Source of the DNA: Parvicella sp041583015
GTDB taxonomy: Bacteria > Bacteroidota > Bacteroidia > Flavobacteriales_D > Parvicellaceae
NCBI GenBank assembly: GCA_041583015.1
Contig: JBFHGR010000001.1
Location: 72,772-136,771 of the forward strand
Length of the DNA stretch: 64,000 nucleotides
Direction of reading: 5' to 3'
Positions within the stretch are counted from its first letter, which is position 1; every line of letters starts with the position of its first letter. The notes under the pieces are model-generated. The model was not told the DNA's origin and ran no database searches. It was given only the letters and a program-made list of their open reading frames with translations. The translations under genes were made by a program, and so were the position numbers. Shown piece after piece: positions 30,201-35,927 of the stretch.

Positions 30201-30920
30201 GACGGTGTCAATGAATATAGTGGTCCAAATTCAAATTTCAACTATACTTTCAACGAAGAAGGAGTATACGATGTATGTATGAATGCAATTAGTGCTGATG
30301 GATGTATTACATTGGTTACTAAACCAAGTTTAATAGAAGTATACCCTCTACCAGAAGCTAATTTCATACCCGACCCAATTAATACGACATTTTTGACCCC
30401 TTACATTACTTTTTCAGATAATTCACTTGGAGGAGTAAATTATAATTGGGATTTTGGAGATAACCATGAGATGACGGGCAACATTACTACTGTATATGAA
30501 AATCAAGACGGTACAGATGGACCTATTGTTGAACCAACACATACTTTTAGCGACACGGGCTATTATGACGTTACCTTAACAATAGAAACCGAACATGGTT
30601 GTACGAGTACCTTCACTCAGACTATCTATATAGAAGGTGATTACACATTCTATACTCCCAATGCATTTACTCCAGATGGAGATGGTCGTAATGATACATT
30701 CAGACCATTGGGCATTGGAATAGACAGAGATGATTATAAATTTTACATATTCAATAGATGGGGACAACTGATTTTTGAAGGATACAATCCATTTGATGAA
30801 TGGGATGGTAAGTTTCAAAACGTAATGTCTCAACAAGACGTCTATGTATGGAAGGTAATCACAAAAGACTTTGAGGGGAACACTCAAGAATACATGGGAC
30901 ATGTAACATTAGTAAGATAA
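18273..30920 (+). CDS. Giant SprB-repeat cell-surface adhesin with T9SS type B C-terminal domain
   Basis: The 4215-residue secreted protein is the largest in the window. Order: signal peptide (1-20, ending YNQAQC); a Cys-rich N-terminal domain (about 20-135); a domain with NDVWYTFSV (about 138-285); Ig-like and PKD-like domains (about 290-635); about 40 SprB repeats of 65-85 residues (about 640-3776); two Ig-like domains (to about 3945); PKD domains including NYNWDFGDN; and a type B sorting domain in the last ~95 residues (NAFTPDGDGRNDTF, FNRWGQLIFE, DEWDGKF). SprB of Flavobacterium johnsoniae, the gliding adhesin moved along the cell surface, is the family model. Each repeat has the pattern C[NF]G..DG...GGT.PYTY.W...L.AGTY.VTVTDANGC...ITEP. 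It is last in the sigma operon and ends in a terminator. Motility or adhesion is inferred. Confidence 0.9.
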   Translation: MKIILILPLLFAILYNQAQCTNTTSWGSATAPSTPSTIQISSCNYQTEYNTISGIVSGNTYTITNSCGGYITVRKNTSGGTVVSSGNAPLTFTANSNGTYYFHYNTNASCGNATNCCTTTLTCTSCLPPAPTVQDCDGAIPVCQNIYSESSAYSGTGNYPGEINSGPSCLGSGEKNDVWYTFSVINSGNLCFTIEPNDSYDDYDWAVFDVSTSGCPDIYSDASLEVSCNYSGTSGNTGPNGSSGSQNEPCIAVSTGETYVVNVSQFSTSTAGYTLDFGASSASIFDNVAPEIETVDQPISCGSSELSFHFSENILCSSIQNGDFSLSGPGGPYTLSGITGPNCASGGTQEDDFTINVSPPLTTSGNYQLCLTNTNGSVEDLCGNTAPPSCLDFTINNGITANAGNNQSMCAGGTAVNIGGAPSATGGSAPLTYAWTPTTGLSNSTIANPTASPASTTTYTLTVTDANGCQAEDEVTITVTPAPTVTVNSGTICPGGSLALTASGATTYTWTPSSGLTATTGASVTSSPATTQVYTVTGSTPGCPNSTANATVTVSPAINPNFSIAGDQCLGTNSITLTNTGTAGTYSWSFSGGTPATGTGSPVTTSFSTTGNHNITLTTTVGTCNNSITIPVNIYADPTVVVTPNSASCFAECDGSITAVASGTSGYNYNWGAAGTGTTLTNQCSGPYNVTVTDINGCTVSGTGTITQPTALTATDTPGTIACNGETTTVVVAASGGTPPYSGTGTFTVSAGPYSYTVTDAEGCDITVSGSITEPAALTATATEGTITCNGGTTSIVVTASGGTPPYSGDGTFTVSAGAYSYTVTDASGCTFTVTGTLTQPSPIVPSIVNQTDVLCNGASTGAVTIGAAGGSGSYTYNIGTGAQASGLFSGLTADNYTITVADATDATCTETISVTISEPTPLTATIAPVSVACNGDCDGQATVTPSGGSGAYTYSWDNTSFDATATTLANLCAATYNVTVADAAAPSCTVSASITVSEPTPITLNPSSTPANCGISDGTASVVASGGSGTYTDYQWTPAPGGGQGTATATGLPAGPFTVEVTDNNNCTQDIIINVANNTAPTISEVMASHIDADCFGASSGEAEVSGSGGTGALSYSWSPSGGTGTSATGLAAGSYTVTVTDANSCSDAVTVTITEPTVVNAVASVTANATCNGNSDGIANVNVSGGTAGYTYQWFDSGNNAIVGATAATANGLSAGDYYVEVTDLNSCSATSNIITITEPISVNATGTESPALCNGGNTGSIDLNPTGGDGNYSYAWTGPSGFNSNIQDPSGLIAGTYDVTVTDGAGCIASATVIVTEPTLLTLTTSGNDAHCGQADGDVTANGSNGTGALTYEWFSDAGLSTNIGSGATIGSLSAGTYYTQVTDANGCQTSASITISDLAGPTVSAVVDADATGPGLCNGSGTATGVGGTGALTYLWDNANTNTTATDLCQGNNCVTVTDAAGCTDTDCITINEPSGVTVVITGVDLSCNGICIGEADVTASGGVGGYTYAWSHGPTAEDLTGLCAGTYTVTVSDANGNTGVESITISEPSAINITSSTSVDALCFGSCDGSINAAASDGTGTLAFEWFDASSNSVGNTSSVTSLCAGTYNLVVTDDNGCTETSNVTVGEPADIIPTPSTTNSNCGQPDGTVSVTALGGTTSGDYTYSWSDATPTVIGATSSINNLIAGTYSVTITDDNGCFATTTATITDLGGATLSETHINTNCNGSSDGSINLTIAGGTSPLDYSWTGPSGFTATTQDLNGLLAGTYDVTVTDAVNCTASISVTITEPPLIVLTPSSIQATCYGSATGEVSVASTGGTGAMTFNWFDDVVLANNIGSGNNLTGLSAGTYYVLGTDANSCESNSSIVISEPDEITITLSSGDASCGQLDGSLAITNTIGGSGNYTNTEWVDASNNLVTDVNAVAAGTYTVTITDDAGCTGVASIGVNDLAGPSTSLTAAASASCAGVCDGTALISVSGGTPGYTYVWTPVPASGQGTNSISGLCAGDYTATVTDANGCVDNILVTILEPTPLVTTINSIDDVTINGNSDGAIYSSSTGGTPGYTYQWYNSCPPGTIIGQTTADASGLSIGDYSIIVSDSKGCHDTACATITEPSTISIVETVTNTSCFTGCDGEISIVATGGVPGYTYTWYDNTNTPIGQNSTVASGLCAGDYYVEVTDQNGAVQTSNTFTVGEPTQITITNTTVSDFNGAVISCNGQCDGIVNSVATGGTAPYTYLWNDASNQATATANNLCDGTYTVTVTDANGCIETEDITVTEPTILTNTQSQQDVSCNSACDGTATAAPSGGTGSYSYQWNDPSLSTTATVSSLCAGPYNVVISDDNGCSIIESYTITEPVALVLNSSTQGSNCGQNDGNATVTIVSGDAPFTYLWDANAGSVTTPTANNLFSGCYDVTVTDANGCSELLNVCVQDLGAPTVTLLTQTDVSCSGGNNGFAQIQVTNGNAPYTYSWSDCSGNTISQSTASAFNLTAGCYTGSMVDNVGCTGSVSVTIIEPTALNSTISNSTDVTCFGYCDGTATVTAGGGTAPYTYLWNDASNQTTATATGLCPGTYNVDVIDANLCIQTLSVTINEPLEILLATTEIDAFCNTATGSATVNITSGGAGSFSYLWTPGNQTTQTATGLTPGTYDIEVTDVDGCIQTTSATVGDIPASTAIIGTIHNVSCNGGNDGQIDVSISGTGTAPYTYQWNTASGTPLTGQTNALASGLIAGDYYVEVTDANGCTSISNIDIVTEPSVLTVIVNESPTLCNGDCSGQAQAFPSGGTAPYSYNWDDALNQTTDLANSLCSQLYNVDITDNNGCTVNGQINITEPTAIQLDSTVTNANCGLPDGSACVTASGGVAPYTYTWPDGTTNSCHTDLLAGSYLVEVTDANGCIESIVVEIQDLNGPTATITNSSDALCFSDCNGSATVDMTGGAGSSFTVQWDANALNQTTPTASNLCAGTYTVTITDDLGCNASTSVNITEPDTIQQNINLTHNTCFNSCDGEANINVIGGTVPYTFTWLDNANNNIGTGTSINSLCASNYGINIVDANGCLVNANFTITEPIQVTGSTTATDVQCFGACDGSATVSGADGVSPYTYAWDAATGNQTGAVASSLCPGVYDVVITDANGCIGNTQATIVEPTLLTANIDLTGDITCNSACDGFAQVSVSGGTPIYSYSWSNNSGTSAVASNLCAGAYTITVTDANGCVATDNTTLTEPQTLTASSSVTNLSCFQSCDGMASVSPSGGTAPYNYQWDNSTFATTSSFSNECAGTYSCVITDINNCQITKIVNITQPNPLQITANITSSNCGQDNGQICTNTNGGTAPYTFQWNDPSTQTGACAFNLFANCYNFTVTDANACVSDTLLCINDIAGPTVTNIDVVDVTCFGDANGSVEFSASGGVGVLTSEIIDQTNTVINTGSTLATNLNGGCYTLIVEDGAGCIASNVQCVSEPNVLNSAVTQSTDALCNLASNGTATASANGGSIPYTYSWNGGTAPNSASNSGLAAGSYTVTVTDINGCTSQSSVVINEPAPIDIIETITDVSCFGGNSGAISLTASGGTPFYLYAWTPNVASGPNVGQLPSGNYSILLTDANGCTFNENYVINEPTALTPIISSVTNPTCEQCNGEISVSTTGGTPVYTYSWTNGNTPNSASNTGFCPGVQTLTVTDGNGCTADISHNLVNRASPTIDSIIVTAPLCFGTSTGSATVYGSSETFHTNDFTYAWDANANNQNVMTAVALPDGNYCVTITDPNGCIASACEQIIEPNLLEAVPDGATTICYGDSTAVWASGQGGTIPYTITWTTPGMTGNGPITVAPSVTTDYCFSVKDNNGCQSTAACIEIEVREPLSIDLTPSTFICENGDIDLTAIALGGDATGYTFDWVDDNNTVIPDLETGNQSDITVAPTSATWYYVTLSDGCSIDAIDSTEISISPNPVAFLSAADSNGCEPFEALFIGNSDIGVTYEFDIDCDGVNEYSGPNSNFNYTFNEEGVYDVCMNAISADGCITLVTKPSLIEVYPLPEANFIPDPINTTFLTPYITFSDNSLGGVNYNWDFGDNHEMTGNITTVYENQDGTDGPIVEPTHTFSDTGYYDVTLTIETEHGCTSTFTQTIYIEGDYTFYTPNAFTPDGDGRNDTFRPLGIGIDRDDYKFYIFNRWGQLIFEGYNPFDEWDGKFQNVMSQQDVYVWKVITKDFEGNTQEYMGHVTLVR
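20191..29600 (+). repeat. Array of about 40 SprB-type protein repeats
   Basis: Counting the C[NF]G start motif and the ITEP end motif gives about 40 consecutive units averaging 78 residues (about 235 bp). DNA identity between units is limited, so the array is old. Nine units start NCGQxDG-like and end DLxGPT-like instead of ITEP. A second cysteine pair is present in some units and absent in others. Confidence 0.85.
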
Positions 30921-30927
30921 TTCAACT

Positions 30928-30955
30928 AAAGGGACTTTTTAAAGTCCCTTTTTTT
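30928..30955 (+). terminator. Intrinsic terminator of the adhesin operon
   Basis: An 11-bp perfect stem AAAGGGACTTT / AAAGTCCCTTT (30928-30938 with 30941-30951) is followed by a T-run. It begins 7 nt after the adhesin stop. The T-run merges with the arsC promoter box. Confidence 0.92.
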
Positions 30956-30962
30956 ATATTTG
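30955..30962 (+). promoter_or_regulatory. -7 promoter box of arsC, near-leaderless
   Basis: TATATTTG matches TAnnTTTG and ends 4 nt before the arsC ATG. Transcription would start at or next to the start codon. It overlaps the T-run of the adhesin terminator. Confidence 0.55.
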
Positions 30963-30966
30963 CAAT

Positions 30967-31314
30967 ATGAGTTTAGAGTTATACCATAACCCAAGATGTA
31001 GCAAAAGTCGAGAAGCAAAAGCATTGCTAGAAAAAGAGAACAAAGAATTTTCAGTAAGATTATACTTAAATGATTCTCCATCTAAAAATGAGTTAAAAAA
31101 TCTTGTTAAGAAACTTGGTATTCCTGCCGAGGATCTCATTCGTAAAAAAGAAAAAGTATTCTTAGCGCAAAGTAAAAGGAAAGATCTTTCGGATGAAGAA
31201 GCCATAAATTTAATGTATGAAAATCCTATATTAATAGAACGTCCAATTGTCATAAAAGATAACAAGGCGGTAATTGGCAGACCAATTGATAATATCATAG
31301 CTCTTCTAAAATAG
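30967..31314 (+). CDS. ArsC-family reductase (glutaredoxin-type arsenate reductase or Spx-like)
   Basis: The 115-residue thioredoxin-fold protein carries the ArsC N-terminal motif YHNPRCSKSR with the catalytic cysteine at residue 11. The C-terminal RPIVIKDNKAVIGRP gives the cis-Pro and the Arg typical of the family. The nominal reaction is reduction of arsenate to arsenite with glutaredoxin. No arsenic operon genes (arsB, acr3, arsR) are nearby, so the cellular role may be broader. It lies between the adhesin terminator and the surface-polysaccharide genes; the next gene begins 2 nt after its stop, so both are probably on one transcript. Confidence 0.85.
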   Translation: MSLELYHNPRCSKSREAKALLEKENKEFSVRLYLNDSPSKNELKNLVKKLGIPAEDLIRKKEKVFLAQSKRKDLSDEEAINLMYENPILIERPIVIKDNKAVIGRPIDNIIALLK

Positions 31315-31316
31315 CA

Positions 31317-32252
31317 TTGCATATTTACAATTTAAAAGAAATAAAATTATCTGATATCAAAGTTGGCAATACTTTGTATACTTCGGAATTATGGCTTAAT
31401 GTATATGGCGATTCGTTAAAAATTATTGGGATTTTTAATAAGGCCAAAGAACTTATAGGCTCCTTCAATTTGTATTATGGATCTAAATTAGGTCAGCAAT
31501 ACATTATCACTCCTCCCTATTCTACAGACATAGGATTATGGTATGAAGACAATAGCAAAACCAATTTTCAAAAACATAAATTATTAAAAAATATTCTACA
31601 TAATATTGCGGAATATCTAAGAAGTCAAAAGGTAATATTTATTGATATTGTTCTTCCTTACCACATTACAGACATTCAACCTTTTCTCTGGAATAATTTT
31701 GACGGCAATATTAAATACACCTATTTGCTGGACCTAAATTTAACAGCGCAACAGTTACTAGAAAACATGTCGCCAGAGAGAAGGAAGAACATTAAAGATG
31801 GAGAAAAAAAAATCACATCATTCATATGCGATGACTTTCAATTGGCCAAGACTAAATTTATTGAATCTCTTTCAGAAAACAAAGCGCATTTTAATAGTTC
31901 AATTGTAGAAAGTATCGTCACCAAATTCCCCAATAAAGATAACCACATTTGCATTGGCACAAAAGTTAATGACCAATTGAGCAGTATTCACTTTATAACT
32001 AAAGATAAAAATACAGCTAATTATATTTTTGGATGGAGTGACAAGAAAATCTCCAGTTCGGCTGGGACTTATGGATTGTGGAAATGTATTCTAAGTGCAA
32101 AAATGCAAGGTGTTAAAAATTTCAATTTTGCTGGTTCTGCAATACCAGCAATTGAAAAATACTTCAGAGGATTTGGAGGAGTTCTGACGCCAGAATTCAA
32201 TATAAAAACTCAAAATTTTATCGGAAAAAAACTTATTCAATTGAAAAGATGA
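31317..32252 (+). CDS. GNAT/FemAB-like acyltransferase
   Basis: The 311-residue protein resembles the GNAT-fold 'FemAB/BioF2-like' acyltransferases found in Bacteroidota polysaccharide clusters. The core is MSPERRKNIKDGEKK near residue 150, then YIFGWSDKKISSSAGTYGLW and FNFAGSAIPAIEKYFRGFGG near residues 240-295, which fit the acyl-CoA or aminoacyl binding half. The start is a TTG at 31317; no ATG exists upstream in frame after the arsC stop or within the first 100 codons that would keep the fold. It sits 2 nt after arsC and precedes the polysaccharide genes, so it may modify a sugar or cell-wall peptide. The substrate is unknown. Confidence 0.65.
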   Translation: MHIYNLKEIKLSDIKVGNTLYTSELWLNVYGDSLKIIGIFNKAKELIGSFNLYYGSKLGQQYIITPPYSTDIGLWYEDNSKTNFQKHKLLKNILHNIAEYLRSQKVIFIDIVLPYHITDIQPFLWNNFDGNIKYTYLLDLNLTAQQLLENMSPERRKNIKDGEKKITSFICDDFQLAKTKFIESLSENKAHFNSSIVESIVTKFPNKDNHICIGTKVNDQLSSIHFITKDKNTANYIFGWSDKKISSSAGTYGLWKCILSAKMQGVKNFNFAGSAIPAIEKYFRGFGGVLTPEFNIKTQNFIGKKLIQLKR

Positions 32253-32295
32253 TTTTCTAGTCATAAGTAATACTTATTTACTTCGAGTAACTTTA

Positions 32296-32303
32296 TATCT
32301 TTG
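32296..32303 (+). promoter_or_regulatory. -7 promoter box of the first flippase gene
   Basis: TATCTTTG matches TAnnTTTG and ends 12 nt before the ATG at 32316. A TTG that opens a longer frame (32301) lies inside this box. Confidence 0.5.
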
Positions 32304-32315
32304 CTTTCATTAATA

Positions 32316-33608
32316 ATGTCAATGCTCTCAAAACTAAAAAAGTCTGAATACCTGAAGAACTCGTTCACTCTGATTTTCGGCACTGCCTTAGTCCAAGTAA
32401 TACCTTTTTTATTACAACCTATCTTAAGAAGGATATACTCTGATGAGGACTTTGGTAATTTCGCGATTTATTACAGTATCGTATCTGTACTTTCTGTTGC
32501 TGCAAACCTAAGGTATGCCAATAGTATTGTGATTCCAAAAAAAAATAAGGAAGCCATTTCTCTTTTAACAGGTGCATTAATTTTAAACTTACTGTTTTCT
32601 ATTGTTACCTTCATCATTCTTTTAAGCGCAGGGACTCCCATCTTTGACTACTTTAATGTTAAAGGTTTTCTTAGGTCAAACTTCTGGGTTATACCATTAG
32701 GTGTATTTCTAATTTCCTCCAATCTGACCTTCAATTTTTGGTTAACTCGGATGAAAAAATTTAGAGGAATAGTTTTGAATAAAGGAGCAAGAAGAATTTC
32801 TGAGGGCTCAGCTCAATTAGTTTTTAGTTCCCTATTTAAGAAATCTGGATTATTGATAGGCTCTTTGGTTGGTGATTTTGTAAATCTTATCATCTTCTTT
32901 TTTCAATTTAAAAAATCAGAAGGAACATTCAAAGGAGTAACTTCACCTGAGGTAAAAAGTGCCCTTAAAGAACAAATAGAATTCCCTAAATATTCATTCT
33001 TACCTTCATTTCTAAACATACTGAGCACTCACATCCCTGTATTAATTGTATCTGCGATGTACGCCAAATCATTAGTTGGTCAATTTGATGGCAGCAGACA
33101 AATGTTAGCATTGCCCTTGGCATTAATTTCCGCTTCAATAAGTCAGGTTCTTTATCAAAAATTAGTTGAATTAATTAATCAAAATAAGCCTGTAGCCAAT
33201 ATAGTTTGGACAAACTTCTTAGTACTATTCGGGATGGCTACTATAGGAACAATTGTGGTTTACTTTTTTGGAGTAGAACTCTATACTATCTTCCTTGGAG
33301 GAGACTACCGAATGGCTGGTGAGATGTCGCAAATTTTAATTTTCTCTTATGCAATTAGATTTATTGTTTCTCCACTTTCTATGATTTTCATGGCTACAAA
33401 AAAATTAAAACTAAGTGCAATATGGCAGGTGATTTATTTCACAATAATTTGCAGTTTATTTCTTATCGACAAGTGTAGCATAGAAGAAATGATTTATTAC
33501 ATTGTGACAATTGACATTATTTCTTATCTTATATATGCAGTTTTTATTTTATACACTGTAAAGCAAACCGACAAAACAGTTACACTACCTCCCAATAAAA
33601 ACAATTAA
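32316..33608 (+). CDS. Polysaccharide flippase (Wzx-like, MOP superfamily)
   Basis: The 430-residue inner-membrane protein has about 12 hydrophobic segments and the N-terminal pattern of Wzx/PST exporters (FTLIFGTALVQVIPFLLQPI, then RRIYSDEDFGNFAIY). These flip undecaprenyl-linked sugar units to the periplasmic side. I start at the ATG at 32316; the longer frame opens at a TTG within the promoter box. It begins the main polysaccharide cluster, followed after 11 nt by a polymerase-like gene. A second flippase of the same superfamily lies at 39267, so the cluster may serve two products or one gene may be redundant. Confidence 0.85.
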   Translation: MSMLSKLKKSEYLKNSFTLIFGTALVQVIPFLLQPILRRIYSDEDFGNFAIYYSIVSVLSVAANLRYANSIVIPKKNKEAISLLTGALILNLLFSIVTFIILLSAGTPIFDYFNVKGFLRSNFWVIPLGVFLISSNLTFNFWLTRMKKFRGIVLNKGARRISEGSAQLVFSSLFKKSGLLIGSLVGDFVNLIIFFFQFKKSEGTFKGVTSPEVKSALKEQIEFPKYSFLPSFLNILSTHIPVLIVSAMYAKSLVGQFDGSRQMLALPLALISASISQVLYQKLVELINQNKPVANIVWTNFLVLFGMATIGTIVVYFFGVELYTIFLGGDYRMAGEMSQILIFSYAIRFIVSPLSMIFMATKKLKLSAIWQVIYFTIICSLFLIDKCSIEEMIYYIVTIDIISYLIYAVFILYTVKQTDKTVTLPPNKNN

Positions 33609-33619
33609 CTTTACAAGTC

Positions 33620-34819
33620 ATGAAAGCGATTTTACAAAATCATTTAGGCGCGATAATATATGTGTTAATTTTACTCGGATTAAACATTGGAGTGATAACC
33701 TACACAGGGGTGGCTCACATAGACAAAATGGCTCTTGTTACAATTACTTTTATCGGGTTTTACGTTTTGTTTTCAAAATATTCCCCAATCATAAAAACAA
33801 AAGTTCCCTTTTTCTCCTTCAAACCAAACAAAAACATTGGCATATATATTCTTGCCGGCATATCATTAACAATTTTCATACTTGATTTCATCTACACAAA
33901 TGGACTCCCTGGTTTTTCACTTTTTAAGGTTGAGACTACTTCCGAAGTTTTAGCACTAAGGCAAGGAATTCACGTTAACAGTCCAAAGTGGATGATTTAC
34001 CTTTCAAGTTTCAACCTTAAAGGATTCTTTCCTTTTTGCATTTTGCTACTGTATATAACGAAAAGAACTGCTTTATTCTGGATATTCACCATAATAGGAG
34101 TTTGTTATTCATTTGGGCTACTTCAAAAAAGTTATATCATTTCCATGATTCTTCCATCACTTATTTACACTTTAATTAATAAAAAATATTGGGTATCTGC
34201 AGGACTGTTAGCAGCAATATCTTTGGTCATTGTTGTTTTAATTGCAGGGCCAGCAAAAAAAATAGACGATACTAGAGGTCCAGTAATTGCAGAGCAAAAA
34301 GTTGATCAGAATGAATTACCACTATATATTCGAGTTGTTATTGGACTCAATAAAAGAATATTTTTAGTACCTGGAGAAATGGTTGCTAGTTGGTTTGACT
34401 TAATCCCTGAAAAAAAACCATATTTATATGGAGCAGGCTACCCACTTCTTCCCAAATTGTTAAACAAAGAAAATATAGATTATAATAAAGTTTTATACCC
34501 ACTCATTCGACCACAGTATGCCGAAAGAGGACTATCAGGCAGTGTAAATACAGCAACCTTCATGAGAGAATATTCAAATTTCGGGTACATAGGGCTAGTA
34601 ATATCTTCTTTATTTATGAGTCTCTTCTTATTATTATTGCAAAGGTTGTTTCAACACAAATTTGCATTATTTACCTCTTTAAATCTAATGTACATATTGC
34701 TTTTAAGTTCTTCCAATTTATGGACGCTACTAGTTAGTGGAGGATGGCTTATAACAATTTTACTATTTATTATATACAAAGATATTCTCCAAAAAAGTAT
34801 TGAAAATGAAAAGCACTAG
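33620..34819 (+). CDS. Wzy-like oligosaccharide repeat-unit polymerase (multi-pass membrane protein)
   Basis: The 399-residue protein has about ten hydrophobic segments. A long periplasmic loop around residues 215-310 contains charged residues and YLYGAGYPLLPKLLNKE, a pattern of O-antigen polymerases of the OPP/Wzy type. Wzy polymerases share little sequence, so the call rests on topology, this loop and position between a flippase and a glycosyltransferase. The gene overlaps the following glycosyltransferase by 14 nt. An alternative is a ligase or a polysaccharide-cluster protein of another kind. Confidence 0.6.
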   Translation: MKAILQNHLGAIIYVLILLGLNIGVITYTGVAHIDKMALVTITFIGFYVLFSKYSPIIKTKVPFFSFKPNKNIGIYILAGISLTIFILDFIYTNGLPGFSLFKVETTSEVLALRQGIHVNSPKWMIYLSSFNLKGFFPFCILLLYITKRTALFWIFTIIGVCYSFGLLQKSYIISMILPSLIYTLINKKYWVSAGLLAAISLVIVVLIAGPAKKIDDTRGPVIAEQKVDQNELPLYIRVVIGLNKRIFLVPGEMVASWFDLIPEKKPYLYGAGYPLLPKLLNKENIDYNKVLYPLIRPQYAERGLSGSVNTATFMREYSNFGYIGLVISSLFMSLFLLLLQRLFQHKFALFTSLNLMYILLLSSSNLWTLLVSGGWLITILLFIIYKDILQKSIENEKH

Positions 34820-35927
34820 TATCTGTCATGTAACATCTGTCCACAATTGGGACGATGTTAGAATTTTCAAAAAGCAATGCATATCTCTAGCTAAACACTT
34901 TGATGATGTATCACTGGTTGCTCCAAATGCCCCAAATGAAACGGTAAATGGTGTCAATGTGATAGGAGTAGAATTTCCTGAGATAAAAAACAGAAAAAAA
35001 AGGTTCTTTGAATTAAGGAAATTAATCATTCAAAAAGCGATTGAAGTTGATGCTGACATATACCAGTTTCATGACCCAGAGTTATTACCATTTGTCAAAA
35101 AACTAAAAAAACTTAATAAAAAAGTAATTTACGACTCTCATGAAAATGCTCCTGCAACCATCCTTACCAAGGATTGGTTAAAATTTACATGGTTAAAAAA
35201 ACTTATCTCCAGCACATATAACATGTATGAAAAAAATACATCCAATAAATGTGACGGAATTATTTCTGTTTTACCTAAGATTACAAGTTCATTTAAACAT
35301 TCTTTATCGGAAACTATATATAACTATCCTATTTTAACATCGAATACTATTGTCACAAAAACTTGTGGACAAGGCGAGGTTTTCAACATAGTTTATCACG
35401 GTGGATTAACAAGACAAAGAGGGATAAAAGAAGTTTGTGCTGCTATTAACTTACTAAATCAACCTAATTTTAAATTGCACCTAGTTGGCAAATGGGAGTC
35501 AGAAGAATTTGAACTTGAATGTACTAGTTTAATCAAAGACAAAACTAAGTTTAAAAACTATGGGTTGGTCAGTTACGAAGCTTGCCAGGAAGTCCTAAAG
35601 AATTCCCATATAGGGTTAGTACTTTTGCATCACTCTCCAAATTACTTGTACTCACTTCCTATAAAACTATATGAATATGTGGTAAATGGCATGGCAGTAC
35701 TTATGTCTGATATTCCATTTTGGCAAGAAGAATTTGGAGATTTTGTTGAGTTTGCCAACCCAATGGATGCACAACAAGTCGTATCCAAACTTGAATACCT
35801 AATGGATAATTTTAGTCTAGTTCAAACTAAAATTAGCAACTTTCAGAAAGTTATTATTGAAAGCCAATCGTGGCAAGCAGAAGAAAAGAAATTGGTTAAA
35901 TTTTACGAGAAAGTTATTGCTCAATAA
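34806..35927 (+). CDS. Glycosyltransferase, GT4-like (GT-B fold)
   Basis: The 373-residue cytoplasmic enzyme has a GT-B layout. The N-terminal half contains HVTSVHNWDDVRIFKKQC and YQFHDPELLPF with YDSHENAP; the C-terminal half contains VYHGGLTRQRGIKEVCAAI and the sugar-nucleotide site LPIKLYEYVVNGMAVLMSD with its conserved Glu. It transfers a sugar to the growing repeat unit; the donor is not predictable. I start at the ATG at 34806, six bases after a TTG that opens the frame. It overlaps the polymerase-like gene by 14 nt and, at its 3' end, the convergent gene 35914-36966 by 14 nt. Confidence 0.82.
   Translation: MKSTSICHVTSVHNWDDVRIFKKQCISLAKHFDDVSLVAPNAPNETVNGVNVIGVEFPEIKNRKKRFFELRKLIIQKAIEVDADIYQFHDPELLPFVKKLKKLNKKVIYDSHENAPATILTKDWLKFTWLKKLISSTYNMYEKNTSNKCDGIISVLPKITSSFKHSLSETIYNYPILTSNTIVTKTCGQGEVFNIVYHGGLTRQRGIKEVCAAINLLNQPNFKLHLVGKWESEEFELECTSLIKDKTKFKNYGLVSYEACQEVLKNSHIGLVLLHHSPNYLYSLPIKLYEYVVNGMAVLMSDIPFWQEEFGDFVEFANPMDAQQVVSKLEYLMDNFSLVQTKISNFQKVIIESQSWQAEEKKLVKFYEKVIAQ

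Noticed and set aside
30928..30955. Hairpin considered as a riboswitch or regulatory leader for arsC.
   Set aside because: A short perfect stem with a T-run right after the adhesin stop is a plain intrinsic terminator, and arsC appears near-leaderless.
30954..31322. A 122-codon minus-strand frame covering arsC.
   Set aside because: It lies wholly antisense to a well-supported ArsC-family gene and spans its promoter.
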